Shown here: positions 36,860 to 44,993 of the stretch, in pieces | How the letters are laid out: each line of letters starts with the position of its first letter | Numbering within the stretch: position 1 is the stretch's first letter | From: Amylibacter marinus | GTDB taxonomy: Bacteria; Pseudomonadota; Alphaproteobacteria; Rhodobacterales; Rhodobacteraceae | Direction: 5' to 3' | NCBI RefSeq assembly: GCF_030160015.1 | Contig: NZ_BSNN01000002.1 | Location: 186,001 to 250,000, forward strand | Length of the DNA: 64,000 nt | Notes under the pieces: generated by a model | The model's database searches: none | The model's input: the letters and a program-made list of their open reading frames with translations, nothing else | Told to the model about the DNA's origin: nothing | Made by a program: the position numbers and the translations under genes

Positions 36860-37768
36860 CTAAATAACTTCTGAGCTGGCGGCTGTGTGGCGTTTGTTCT
36901 TGCGAATTTCATCCAATACAAAATCGCGGAATGCCTGTACACGCTTTGAATGGCGCAATTCCTCGGGGAAGGCCAAGAATACAGGGATGACCTTGCTTTC
37001 ATCTTCGGGCAATACACGAACGATTTCGGGAACCTCGTCTATCACATAATCTGGTAAAACACCGATCCCCACATGATGTAACACCGCCTGTAAGACCCCG
37101 AAATAATTGTTCAGGGTCAATTGAGACGGGTGATCCATCTCCATTAACTCTCGAAGCCAAGACACGCTTTCGTTTACTTGGCGCGCATTCAGGCTCTGAG
37201 AAACGATGCGGTGATCTTTTAGTTCTGCAAATGTTTTAGGCTCGCCGTGTTCGCGCAAATACTCAGGCGTCGCATATAGGCGCATGTTCACGTTCATCAA
37301 CCTGCGGCGCACCAGATCTGCCTGACTGGGCTCCTTCATCCGGATCGCCACATCGGCTTCTCGCATGGGCAAATCCAATACCCGCTCTTCTAAGATTAGA
37401 TCAATTTGCAAATCAGGGTACTGGCGATACAGATTCCCAATACGTGGTGCCAGCCAAAGTGTACCAAAACCGGTGGTGGTCGTCACGCGCAACTCTCCAA
37501 AAACCCCATCTTCGCTATCGCGTATGCGTGCCTCAGCTGTTTCTAGGCGCTTGGACATATGGCTGGTGGCATCATACAGTAATTCGCCCTGTTCGGTTAA
37601 GATCAGGCCGCGCGCATGGCGATGGAAAAGAGTGACATTCAGGCTTTCTTCTAGGGCCCGAATTTGGCGGCTGACTGCGGATTGCGATAGATGTAAAATA
37701 TCCCCCGCATGGGTTAGACTACCGATATCGGCAACAGCATGAAATATGCGCAGCTTATCCCAATCCAT
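36860..37768 (-). CDS. LysR-family transcriptional regulator
   Basis: A 302-residue LysR-type regulator. The N-terminal winged helix is DKLRIFHAVADIGSLTHAGDILHLSQSAVSRQIRALEESLNVTLFHRHARGL. The effector domain follows (LRVTTTTGFGTLWLAPRIGNLYRQYPDLQIDLIL) and is of the GcvA/AmpR-like type. Its target is not clear: it lies between the RTX protease and TusA, both on the same strand, with intergenic spaces of about 100-120 bases. The inducer is unknown. Confidence 0.93.
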   Translation of the reverse strand: MDWDKLRIFHAVADIGSLTHAGDILHLSQSAVSRQIRALEESLNVTLFHRHARGLILTEQGELLYDATSHMSKRLETAEARIRDSEDGVFGELRVTTTTGFGTLWLAPRIGNLYRQYPDLQIDLILEERVLDLPMREADVAIRMKEPSQADLVRRRLMNVNMRLYATPEYLREHGEPKTFAELKDHRIVSQSLNARQVNESVSWLRELMEMDHPSQLTLNNYFGVLQAVLHHVGIGVLPDYVIDEVPEIVRVLPEDESKVIPVFLAFPEELRHSKRVQAFRDFVLDEIRKNKRHTAASSEVI

Positions 37769-37869
37769 GATCTCCCCCTTAGCTATGCGTTAGGTGCATT
37801 GCTACCTCAAAATCGCTTTAAAACCAAGGTTTTAATTTTTTTGTTCGAAAGTTAATCTGGAAATGGCGT

Positions 37870-38112
37870 CTATTTTGCAGCGCGCGTACCCCTGCAGATA
37901 ATATAAACCTGTGGCTCTGAATCCAGAATTTGTTCAACCAAATCATGACCTTGCTCAGTGCAAAAATGCGGAATGTCAATCACCGCCGCCGGATCATCGG
38001 CCAAGACACGCAAACATGCCCCCACAGGCAACGCCTGCAATCTTTTTCGGGCCTTTAGAACAGGCAGAGGGCAAAGCAACCCTGTGGCGTCCAATGTGTG
38101 ATCATCGCTCAT
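37870..38112 (-). CDS. TusA-type sulfurtransferase
   Basis: An 80-residue sulfur carrier. The family pattern is LDATGLLCPLPVLKARKRLQ with the active cysteine at residue 14 and DIPHFCTEQGHDLVEQ following. TusA proteins pass persulfide sulfur to tRNA thiolation, molybdenum cofactor synthesis and other uses. I chose the ATG at 38112, the normal N-terminus; an upstream in-frame start exists at 38139. It is divergent from ccdA. Confidence 0.92.
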   Translation of the reverse strand: MSDDHTLDATGLLCPLPVLKARKRLQALPVGACLRVLADDPAAVIDIPHFCTEQGHDLVEQILDSEPQVYIICRGTRAAK

Positions 38113-38203
38113 ATCTTCCCCTAGCGCTAGATGTTTCAAAAGTCCACGCAGATGTTATGATTTGTAGGATGACGCAGAGCCTATTGCCCGCTAAGACAGG
38201 ATC

Positions 38204-38956
38204 ATGTTTGGAATAGATATCATAGACGCCAGTTTGGCCCCCGCAATGTTTGTTGCTCTGCTTGCAGGTGTAATTAGCTTCCTTAGCCCCTGTGTATTGC
38301 CGATTGTGCCGCCGTATTTGGCCTATATGGGGGGGATATCCATGCAGGATATGACCGGCAGGTTATCTGCGCGCCGCGCCACAATCATTGCCTCTATCTT
38401 CTTTGCATTGGGTCTATCGACGGTGTTCATATTACTGGGGCTTGCGGCCTCGGCCCTAGGGCAGGTGTTTTTGCAAAACCAAGATTGGTTCGCGCGCATT
38501 GCAGGGGGGGTAATCATCCTGTTCGGGCTACATTTCGTGGGGATTCTGCGCATACCGTTCCTATACAAAGAGGCGCGCCTGGATGCGGGCGATAAAGGCG
38601 GATCGGCCTTTGGAGCATATATTCTGGGGCTGGCCTTTGCCTTTGGTTGGACACCTTGTATAGGCCCAATTCTGGGCACAATCCTATCCGTTGCCGCCCA
38701 AGAAGACACGATCGCGCGCGGGGGATTATTGATGGCCACCTACGCCATTGGTTTGGGGCTGCCATTTATCATCGCTGCGGTGTTCATCAACCGTGCGATG
38801 GGCGTTATGAACCGGTTTAAAAAACACATGCGCAAGGTCGAAATTGCCATGGGCGTCTTATTGATCTGTATCGGTCTTGCCTTGGTTACCGGCGCGTTCA
38901 GCTCATTTTCCTTCTGGTTGTTGGAAAACTTTCCCTCACTTGCAGAATTTGGTTAA
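38204..38956 (+). CDS. ccdA: Cytochrome c biogenesis protein CcdA
   Basis: A 250-residue inner-membrane thiol-disulfide transporter of the DsbD/CcdA family that passes electrons from cytoplasmic thioredoxin to periplasmic thiols. Six hydrophobic segments can be counted. The two conserved cysteines lie in FLSPCVLPIVPPYLAYM and FGWTPCIGPILG. It starts from ATG 38204 and is divergent from tusA. The pairing with tusA points to periplasmic and cytoplasmic sulfur handling. No thioredoxin-like partner is next to it. Confidence 0.94.
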   Translation: MFGIDIIDASLAPAMFVALLAGVISFLSPCVLPIVPPYLAYMGGISMQDMTGRLSARRATIIASIFFALGLSTVFILLGLAASALGQVFLQNQDWFARIAGGVIILFGLHFVGILRIPFLYKEARLDAGDKGGSAFGAYILGLAFAFGWTPCIGPILGTILSVAAQEDTIARGGLLMATYAIGLGLPFIIAAVFINRAMGVMNRFKKHMRKVEIAMGVLLICIGLALVTGAFSSFSFWLLENFPSLAEFG

Positions 38957-38997
38957 TCGTTTAGGTGTAGAGCAAGGATATAACCAAAGGATCCCTC

Positions 38998-40215
38998 GTG
39001 CCCGCACCGCCCCATGAACATGATCATATAAAAAGGCGCAAGGTCTTCTATGTGCCGGGGTTTGATCCTATTTCTCCGCGACGCTACCGCGAATTATACC
39101 GCCGCGAGGCCGCATTGCAGGCCGAGATATCGCAATACTCCCTAACCCTATCAGCCCTAAAAACCCCCAAAGGCACCTTTGGATGGCAGGTGGGAACGCT
39201 AGAGCAGGGGAAAGAGACCCATGCGTTTTTCGAGGTTCTTACATGGTCAGATTTGGTAAAATCATCCATGAAGGTTTCGGTTTTAGGCACCTATATGGTG
39301 ATGCTGAAAACGGTCTGGGTCTATCTGTCTACCGGAGCATTTAGACAGCTGACTAAACTGCGCCGTGGGCCGGTGGTTGCGGCGCTCTATCCGGTATTTG
39401 CATTGCTGCTACAGCTTATAATAGCTTGTTTTGCATCTGTTTTTCTGGCCTTTGTTGTGTCAAAATTGGCCCCGCCATGGGTGGGGGTGATCGTCGGGCT
39501 TGGGGCCGGTGTGTTGATCTTGCGGCAATTCAAAAAATTTGATCGCTATATCTATGCCTATTATCTGATGCAAGACTATGGCTATGCGGCACGAAGCTAT
39601 GGCAAAAACCCTGCCGCCCTTGATCAGCGTATTCTTGAATTCGCCGATCGTGTTCAGAATGCGCTGTCGCAAGAATACGACGAGGTTTTGATTGTCGGCC
39701 ATTCCTCGGGCGCGCATGTCGGGATTCAGGTCATGGCAGAGGTTCTGCGCAGGGGCTGCGATGCCGGCCCTGCGCTTAGCTTGCTAACCCTTGGGCATGT
39801 GGTGCCCATGGTCGGCTTCCTACCTCAGGCACACGAATTGCGCCGAGATTTACAATACCTGTCTACGCAGAAATCGATTACATGGATCGACATCACCGCC
39901 CCAACAGATAGCTGTAATTTTGCGCTGTGTGATCCGGTGTCGGTCTGCGTTGATGCCATTGGGGATAAAGTCTGGCCACTGGTTATTTCTGCACGCTTTG
40001 GCGACACAATCGATACGGATCGATTAGAAGAGATGAAACTACAGTTTTTCAAGCTTCATCTGCAATACCTATGTCATTTTGATACGCCAGATGCGTATGA
40101 TTACTTCTTAATTACCTCAGGGCCAATCAGCTTAGCCGCGCGGTTTGACCAGCAGCCCTCTAGCCCGATGACCATTCGCAAACCTCTGTCAAATTTTCGA
40201 AATACGGCAAACTAA
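38998..40215 (+). CDS. Membrane-anchored alpha/beta hydrolase-like protein
   Basis: A 405-residue protein with a GTG start at 38998. Two membrane helices in the middle (about residues 120-180, VVAALYPVFALLLQLIIACFA and VGVIVGLGAGVLILRQF) are followed by a region with the nucleophile elbow GHSSGAH (VLIVGHSSGAHVGIQVMAE), indicating an alpha/beta hydrolase. An opening motif RKVFYVPGFDPISPRRYRELY is unusual. Its stop TAA directly abuts the P450 start (TAAATG), so the two form an operon. The substrate is unknown; a lipid or fatty acid ester is a guess. Confidence 0.8.
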   Translation: MPAPPHEHDHIKRRKVFYVPGFDPISPRRYRELYRREAALQAEISQYSLTLSALKTPKGTFGWQVGTLEQGKETHAFFEVLTWSDLVKSSMKVSVLGTYMVMLKTVWVYLSTGAFRQLTKLRRGPVVAALYPVFALLLQLIIACFASVFLAFVVSKLAPPWVGVIVGLGAGVLILRQFKKFDRYIYAYYLMQDYGYAARSYGKNPAALDQRILEFADRVQNALSQEYDEVLIVGHSSGAHVGIQVMAEVLRRGCDAGPALSLLTLGHVVPMVGFLPQAHELRRDLQYLSTQKSITWIDITAPTDSCNFALCDPVSVCVDAIGDKVWPLVISARFGDTIDTDRLEEMKLQFFKLHLQYLCHFDTPDAYDYFLITSGPISLAARFDQQPSSPMTIRKPLSNFRNTAN

Positions 40216-41583
40216 ATGCGACCAAAAATCATACCGCCCAAACCCCGCACGCGCGCACAAAAGGTTCCTTTTTGGACACATATGCGCCTGTTCAAACGCG
40301 ACATTTTCATGGCGCAGCCCCAAAGGCTGTATCGAGCGTGGATGGCAGAAATGCGCCTTCCTCGATATCGCTCCTATTTTGTGAATGACCCAAAGTTAAT
40401 TAACTTGGTGCTTAAGGAGCGGCCGAGTGATTTCCCCAAATCCGAACTGATCAGCGCATCACTGGCCTCTTTGCTGGGGCGGGGGGTGTTTGTGTCTAAT
40501 GGCGCGTTGTGGGAATCTCAACGCCGCATCATTGATCCCGCATTCGAGGGCGGACGCCTGCGCCACAGCTTTCATGCGATCCAACAGGCGGCACTGGACG
40601 CCACCACACGGATCACCCCAAATCAGATTGTGGATGTCGAAGCGCAATCCAGCCTGATCGCCGCTGATATCATTTTTAGAACCCTGTTCTCAATCCCGAT
40701 CTCGAATCAGATTGCCGCGGATACCTACCGCGATTTCAAAACCTATCAGCGTGTTCAGCCGCTGATGAATTTAGGCGTATTGTTGGGTATGCGACGCATC
40801 ATCCCATGGGTACAATCGCGCAAGGCCAAAAAGGCCGGGCGGGCCATTCGTCACCATCTAAGGCATCTAACAGATCTACGCCGCCAACAGATCGAGAAAA
40901 ATACCGCACCAGATGACCTGGCCACCAAAATCATGACAACCCCAGATCCAGAAACGGGGGCCTGTTTTAGCCCAGAAGATATGGTTGATCAGGTGGCCAT
41001 ATTCTTTTTGGCGGGCCACGAAACCAGCGCTAGCGCGCTGTCTTGGGCGCTGTATTTACTGGCGCTGGATCCTGAATGCCAAGAGCGGGTGTATGCCGAG
41101 GTTTCCAAGGCCGCGACGGGCGATAGGTTAGAGTTCTCTGAGCTGAGCAATCTGGCCTATACACGCAATGTTTTTAAGGAAACCCTGCGCCTGTATCCAC
41201 CTGTGCCGATGATGGTACGCGAGACCAGCGCGCCAGAGATCCTGCGCGAGCGTGCGGTCAAGGTTGGATCACAGGTTGTTTTGTCGCCATGGCATCTGCA
41301 CCGCCACGAGCGCCTTTGGGATCGCCCAGACGAGTTTGATCCAGACCGCTGGGATAACGCCGAGACCAAGCGCTGTGCGCGTGATGCCTATATGCCCTTT
41401 TCAAACGGCCCGCGGGTTTGCCCCGGCGCTGGTTTTGCGATGATCGAGGGCGTTGTTTTGTTGTATTGGTTGGTGAAGACCTTTGAGATTCAGCAAGCCG
41501 ATGATGTACCACCGATCCCTGTGGCCCATCTGACTGTTCGATCCAAGGATGGCATAAGGCTACGGTTTATTCCGCGCCGCTGA
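40216..41583 (+). CDS. Cytochrome P450
   Basis: A 455-residue soluble-type heme monooxygenase. The heme motif FSNGPRVCPGAG puts the ligand cysteine at residue 402. The I helix has FLAGHETSASAL, the K helix KETLRLYPPVPM (ExxR). The sequence resembles the CYP family of fatty-acid or long-chain hydroxylases with a bacterial origin. There is no N-terminal membrane anchor. It follows the membrane hydrolase gene directly and has no adjacent ferredoxin or reductase; a ferredoxin-NADP reductase gene lies at 58950. Its 3' end overlaps the convergent small gene by 17 bases. Confidence 0.93.
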   Translation: MRPKIIPPKPRTRAQKVPFWTHMRLFKRDIFMAQPQRLYRAWMAEMRLPRYRSYFVNDPKLINLVLKERPSDFPKSELISASLASLLGRGVFVSNGALWESQRRIIDPAFEGGRLRHSFHAIQQAALDATTRITPNQIVDVEAQSSLIAADIIFRTLFSIPISNQIAADTYRDFKTYQRVQPLMNLGVLLGMRRIIPWVQSRKAKKAGRAIRHHLRHLTDLRRQQIEKNTAPDDLATKIMTTPDPETGACFSPEDMVDQVAIFFLAGHETSASALSWALYLLALDPECQERVYAEVSKAATGDRLEFSELSNLAYTRNVFKETLRLYPPVPMMVRETSAPEILRERAVKVGSQVVLSPWHLHRHERLWDRPDEFDPDRWDNAETKRCARDAYMPFSNGPRVCPGAGFAMIEGVVLLYWLVKTFEIQQADDVPPIPVAHLTVRSKDGIRLRFIPRR

Positions 41584-41815
41584 TTTTCGACAGTTTGCTT
41601 TGATAGTGCTGCAGAATATATAGCCGCATGGCCGAGGCCAAGCCGCATTGAATACCTCGTTCTGCGTCTACGATTGCCGCCATTTGATTTAGGGTAAGGT
41701 CTTTTTCTTCGGCAATTTCACGAAAGGCTTGCCAGAAGGGATCTTCTAGGGACACGCTGGTGCGATGTCCCTTTAGGGTCAGTGAATGTTTCTTGGGGCG
41801 CGCGTTTTTTTCCAT
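41567..41815 (-). CDS. Ribbon-helix-helix domain protein
   Basis: An 82-residue protein with a ribbon-helix-helix DNA-binding pattern of the RHH_4 type (SLTLKGHRTSVSLEDPFWQAFREIAEEKDLTLNQMAAIVD). A basic N-terminus precedes it. Such small proteins are common in alphaproteobacteria near fumC and sspB. The target is not known. It overlaps the 3' end of the P450 gene by 17 bases on the opposite strand. Confidence 0.82.
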   Translation of the reverse strand: MEKNARPKKHSLTLKGHRTSVSLEDPFWQAFREIAEEKDLTLNQMAAIVDAERGIQCGLASAMRLYILQHYQSKLSKISGAE

Positions 41816-41897
41816 AGCTTGGTGTGGGCTGAAAACTCAACCTTGTCCAGCCAGATATTGGCCCAGATATGGGTGCTGTGAAACCGGAGCGGTTGGC

Positions 41898-42128
41898 TTA
41901 CAGCAATCCTGCATCCAGTTTACCTTTGATCTCTTGGTATAGGCGACGGATTTCGCGCTCTTCAATATAGGCTTGTTCTGGTGTTAGGGCCGGTGCCTGA
42001 GGTGCTGGGGCCGAATTCGCTGATTTTTCGGCAGTATCTTTTTTCGAAGGTTTGGACCAAACGGGTGTTTTCAGCACCAGCGGGTTACCTGCTTCTGGTT
42101 GATCAGACTTTCTCAGTGGGATGTTCAT
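41898..42128 (-). CDS. Hypothetical 76-residue protein
   Basis: A small protein with a Pro/Ala-rich linker (ANSAPAPQAPALTPEQ) and a charged helical end (EEREIRRLYQEIKGKLDAGLL). No signal peptide or membrane segment is seen. A GGAGCG ribosome site lies before the ATG at 42128. No family is recognised. It is on the same strand as fumC and the ribbon-helix-helix gene. About 340 bases lie between it and fumC. Confidence 0.7.
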   Translation of the reverse strand: MNIPLRKSDQPEAGNPLVLKTPVWSKPSKKDTAEKSANSAPAPQAPALTPEQAYIEEREIRRLYQEIKGKLDAGLL

Positions 42129-42378
42129 TTTTCGCTCCTCTAGGACATTCAGATATGACGCTTACAAACTTAACCCCATCAATAAGGCGGGAATAAGATG
42201 CAACCAGACCTTAATTGTGACCAATTTCGCCAAATTGTACCTTTTCTGCCACAATTCACAGCGTCCCAGATCCCATTTCACAGGGGATTTTGGGTAAGCT
42301 AATGAAAAATATGGGAAAAATGGATCGGTGAAAATTCGATCAAATCTAAAATCGATAGAATTATTGTTAAATAATAAT
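42129..42378. other. Intergenic region upstream of 41898-42128
   Basis: These 250 bases contain no convincing gene. AT-rich patches and short near-repeats of CAATT and AAATT are seen around 42215-42260. The minus-strand promoter of the small gene at 41898-42128 should lie here, but no clear -35/-10 pair stands out. Together with the fumC terminator it makes up the 344-base gap. Confidence 0.4.
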
Positions 42379-42410
42379 AATGCCGCTAGGAAGAATTACC
42401 TAGCGGCATT
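42379..42410 (-). terminator. Terminator of fumC
   Basis: AATGCCGCTAGG (42379-42390) pairs with CCTAGCGGCATT (42399-42410) around an eight-base loop, a perfect 12-bp stem. On the minus strand a T-rich stretch (ATTATTATTTAAC) follows. It lies 63 bases after the fumC stop. Confidence 0.8.
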
Positions 42411-42472
42411 TGATATTTTCCGGAAAAACTGTGATATTTACGTGAAATTAACCCAGCATTGAAGATGAATTT

Positions 42473-43870
42473 CTACTTTGGGCCGATCATATCCTTGGGT
42501 TGTACGACCCGATCAAAGGTTTCCGCATCCACAAATCCAAGATTGATCGCCTCTTCTTTTAGGGTGGTGCGGTTTTTATGTGCTGTCTTTGCAACCTTGG
42601 TCGCATTGTCATAGCCAATCTCTGGCGCCAACGCTGTTACCAACATCAGGCTTTCCCACATCAAGGTTGAAATACGATCTTCGTCCGCTTCGATCCCATC
42701 AACACAGTTATCAGTGAAGGCAACGGAGGCATCGCCCAACAGCTGCATCGACTGTAGAACATTATAGGCCATCATTGGCTTATACACATTCAGCTCAAAA
42801 TGGCCTTGCGACCCCGCAAAACCTACTGCGGCGTCATTGCCAAATACCTGTGCACAGACCTGTGTCAGGGCTTCGCATTGGGTGGGGTTAACCTTGCCCG
42901 GCATGATCGATGAGCCAGGTTCGTTTTCTGGCAACATCAGTTCACCCAAGCCACAGCGCGGGCCAGACCCCAATAGGCGGATGTCATTGGCAATTTTAAA
43001 CAGACTGGCCGCCACGGTCTTCACCGCACCAGACATCTCCACCAAGGCATCATGCGCGGCCAAGGCTTCGAATTTATTAGGGGCCGTAACAAAGGGCAGG
43101 CCGGTGATTTCGGCCATATTCGCTGCCACCTCGACATCCCATCCCTTTGTCGTGTTCAGGCCGGTGCCCACCGCGGTGCCACCCTGTGCCAATGGGTAGA
43201 TATTGATTAACGCATGTTTCACACGGGCAATGCCCTGTTCCACCTGAAAGGCGTATCCGCCAAATTCCTGACCCAATGTCAGGGGGGTGGCATCCTGTGT
43301 ATGGGTCCGCCCAATTTTGATGATATCCTTAAAGGCCTCTGCCTTAGCTACCAATGCGGCGTGTAGTTTTTCTAGGCCGGGGATCAGCACATCATGGGCT
43401 GTCATGGCGATGCCGATATGCATGGCCGTGGGGAAGGTATCGTTGGAAGATTGCCCCATATTGCAGTGATCGTTCGGGTGTACAGGGGTCTTAGAGCCCA
43501 TCTCACCGCCCAGTATTTCAATGGCGCGGTTTGAAACCACCTCGTTTGAATTCATGTTTGACTGGGTACCAGACCCAGTTTGCCAAACAACCAACGGGAA
43601 ATGATCGTCTAGCTTGCCCGCCACGACTTCGCCTGCGGCTTCGATCATCGCGTTGCCAATTTCCGCATCCAGCTTGCCTGCGCGCAGGTTCGCCTGTGCA
43701 CAGGCCTTTTTAATCACCCCAAGCGCGCGTACAATTGCAATCGGTTGTTTTTCCCACCCAATTGGAAAGTTGATCAGACTACGCTGTGTTTGCGCGCCCC
43801 AGTACTTATCTGATGGAACCTCTAGAGGGCCAAAACTGTCGGTTTCTGTGCGGGTATTTGCCATTGTCAC
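42473..43870 (-). CDS. fumC: Class II fumarate hydratase
   Basis: Iron-independent fumarase of the TCA cycle, converting fumarate to malate. The 465 residues have the superfamily signature [17 protein letters not shown] and the substrate-binding regions [19 protein letters not shown] and [20 protein letters not shown], where the HPND form marks fumarase rather than aspartase. It follows sspB by 61 bases on the same strand, an order often seen in Rhodobacterales. It has a strong terminator downstream. Confidence 0.97.
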   Translation of the reverse strand: MTMANTRTETDSFGPLEVPSDKYWGAQTQRSLINFPIGWEKQPIAIVRALGVIKKACAQANLRAGKLDAEIGNAMIEAAGEVVAGKLDDHFPLVVWQTGSGTQSNMNSNEVVSNRAIEILGGEMGSKTPVHPNDHCNMGQSSNDTFPTAMHIGIAMTAHDVLIPGLEKLHAALVAKAEAFKDIIKIGRTHTQDATPLTLGQEFGGYAFQVEQGIARVKHALINIYPLAQGGTAVGTGLNTTKGWDVEVAANMAEITGLPFVTAPNKFEALAAHDALVEMSGAVKTVAASLFKIANDIRLLGSGPRCGLGELMLPENEPGSSIMPGKVNPTQCEALTQVCAQVFGNDAAVGFAGSQGHFELNVYKPMMAYNVLQSMQLLGDASVAFTDNCVDGIEADEDRISTLMWESLMLVTALAPEIGYDNATKVAKTAHKNRTTLKEEAINLGFVDAETFDRVVQPKDMIGPK

Positions 43871-43931
43871 TCTCCTTAAATATCCCCGCGCTTATAGGGG
43901 GATGGGGGGCGAATGACAACAATGTCGAACC

Positions 43932-44417
43932 TTAGGACTTGCGAAAGCTATCGAGGCTGACCACATCGGCGTCTTTGCGCAGGTCGCTCTCGTCATCCTC
44001 TATCTCGATCATGGGGCTCTCGTCGTCGACGGGGGTGTTTTCATTGCTGGCGTCATCGGCAATATCTTCGACTTCGAAACGCAACCCAAATTCAACTGAG
44101 GGATCCACAAAGGTGCGAACAGAATCCCAAGGAATCACCAAGACCTCTGGGCTATCGCCAAAATTAAGGGTGACAGTAAAGCCATCCTCTAGAACCTCTA
44201 GGTTTTCATACCAATGCTGTATGACCACGGTCATTTCTTCGCTATAGCGTTCGCGCAACCAGTCAGCGATCTCTACTTCTGGGTGATTTGTATCAAAAGT
44301 TATGAAAAAATGGTGCTCTCCGGGCAATCCGGTCTGGGCAATCTCTTCGAGCAATTCAATCATCAGGCCGCGCATTGCGCGGTGCATGAGGTAGTTGTAA
44401 TTGATTGCATCGGCCAT
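43932..44417 (-). CDS. sspB: ClpXP adaptor SspB, alpha type
   Basis: A 161-residue adaptor that brings ssrA-tagged proteins to the ClpXP protease. The SspB fold is recognisable from YNYLMHRAMRGLMIELLEEIAQTGLPGEHHFFITFDTNHP, VVIQHWYENLEVLEDGFTVTLNF and WDSVRTFVDPSVEFGLRFE. An acidic linker and a conserved basic C-terminal tail (DADVVSLDSFRKS) that should contact ClpX follow. The tmRNA that makes its substrates lies just upstream on the same strand. Confidence 0.94.
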   Translation of the reverse strand: MADAINYNYLMHRAMRGLMIELLEEIAQTGLPGEHHFFITFDTNHPEVEIADWLRERYSEEMTVVIQHWYENLEVLEDGFTVTLNFGDSPEVLVIPWDSVRTFVDPSVEFGLRFEVEDIADDASNENTPVDDESPMIEIEDDESDLRKDADVVSLDSFRKS

Positions 44418-44564
44418 TGTGTTTCCTATTTTTAAGCGCCTAATTCAGCTATCAATTACATTAAACACACCAAGTTGCAATTTATGAAATGCGGAATTTT
44501 GATTATTGGCGGCTTCGCGACCTTTGGGCAGGGATATATTCATCAAGGGGCGGATCGCATTAAC

Positions 44565-44882
44565 GCTTGGGGAAAGTGCAGGTTTCTGTTGCCAGGTACC
44601 TGCGAACCCCGCTTAGGCCAGCAGGCCTAAGGCTAAGTTTTCCAATTTTTGGAACTGCTTACGCAGCTACAGCCATCGGTGCTTTGTTGTCATTTGCAAC
44701 TAGCTTAAGTGGGTCGATAACAGCGACACCGCACCGGGCAAAAGCTAACATCTTTAGACGTCCGTCGATCCTATTTCGACCCCATGCGCCCCCAAATGAA
44801 GGGTGATTGGTGGAGTCGCCGGGTACCGCCCCCGGGTCCGATCCGCTTATTACATGCGCGTTTATTACCATAGTTCCCGAGG
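44565..44882 (-). ncRNA. ssrA: Two-piece (circularly permuted) tmRNA
   Basis: tmRNA rescues stalled ribosomes and adds a degradation tag. On the minus strand the acceptor piece comes first (about 44882-44808), ending in TCCACCA. A 14-base spacer follows (44807-44794), then the coding piece starts with GGGGGCGC at 44793. Its 5' end pairs with the acceptor end. The tag reading frame at 44697-44659 encodes ANDNKAPMAVAA followed by TAA, the alphaproteobacterial tag type with the VAA end recognised by ClpX. Strong hairpins follow the tag (GCTTAGGCC/GGCCTAAGC). The outer ends are estimated. A TATATT (44894-44889) could be the -10 box. Confidence 0.9.
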
Positions 44883-44993
44883 GAACAGAATATATATAGG
44901 GGTTTGTGAACCCAATAGAAAGGTTTATCGCCAATATTTTCGACAGGGCGTGCCGATTTAGGCTCTTGATCAAGTTTTTTTTTGTGAGGAATT

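Noticed and set aside
44659-44973. A 104-codon minus-strand open frame ending in ANDNKAPMAVAA
   Set aside because: It is the tmRNA: only the last 12 codons (the tag) are translated. The rest of the frame covers the acceptor end, spacer and 5' tRNA-like part.
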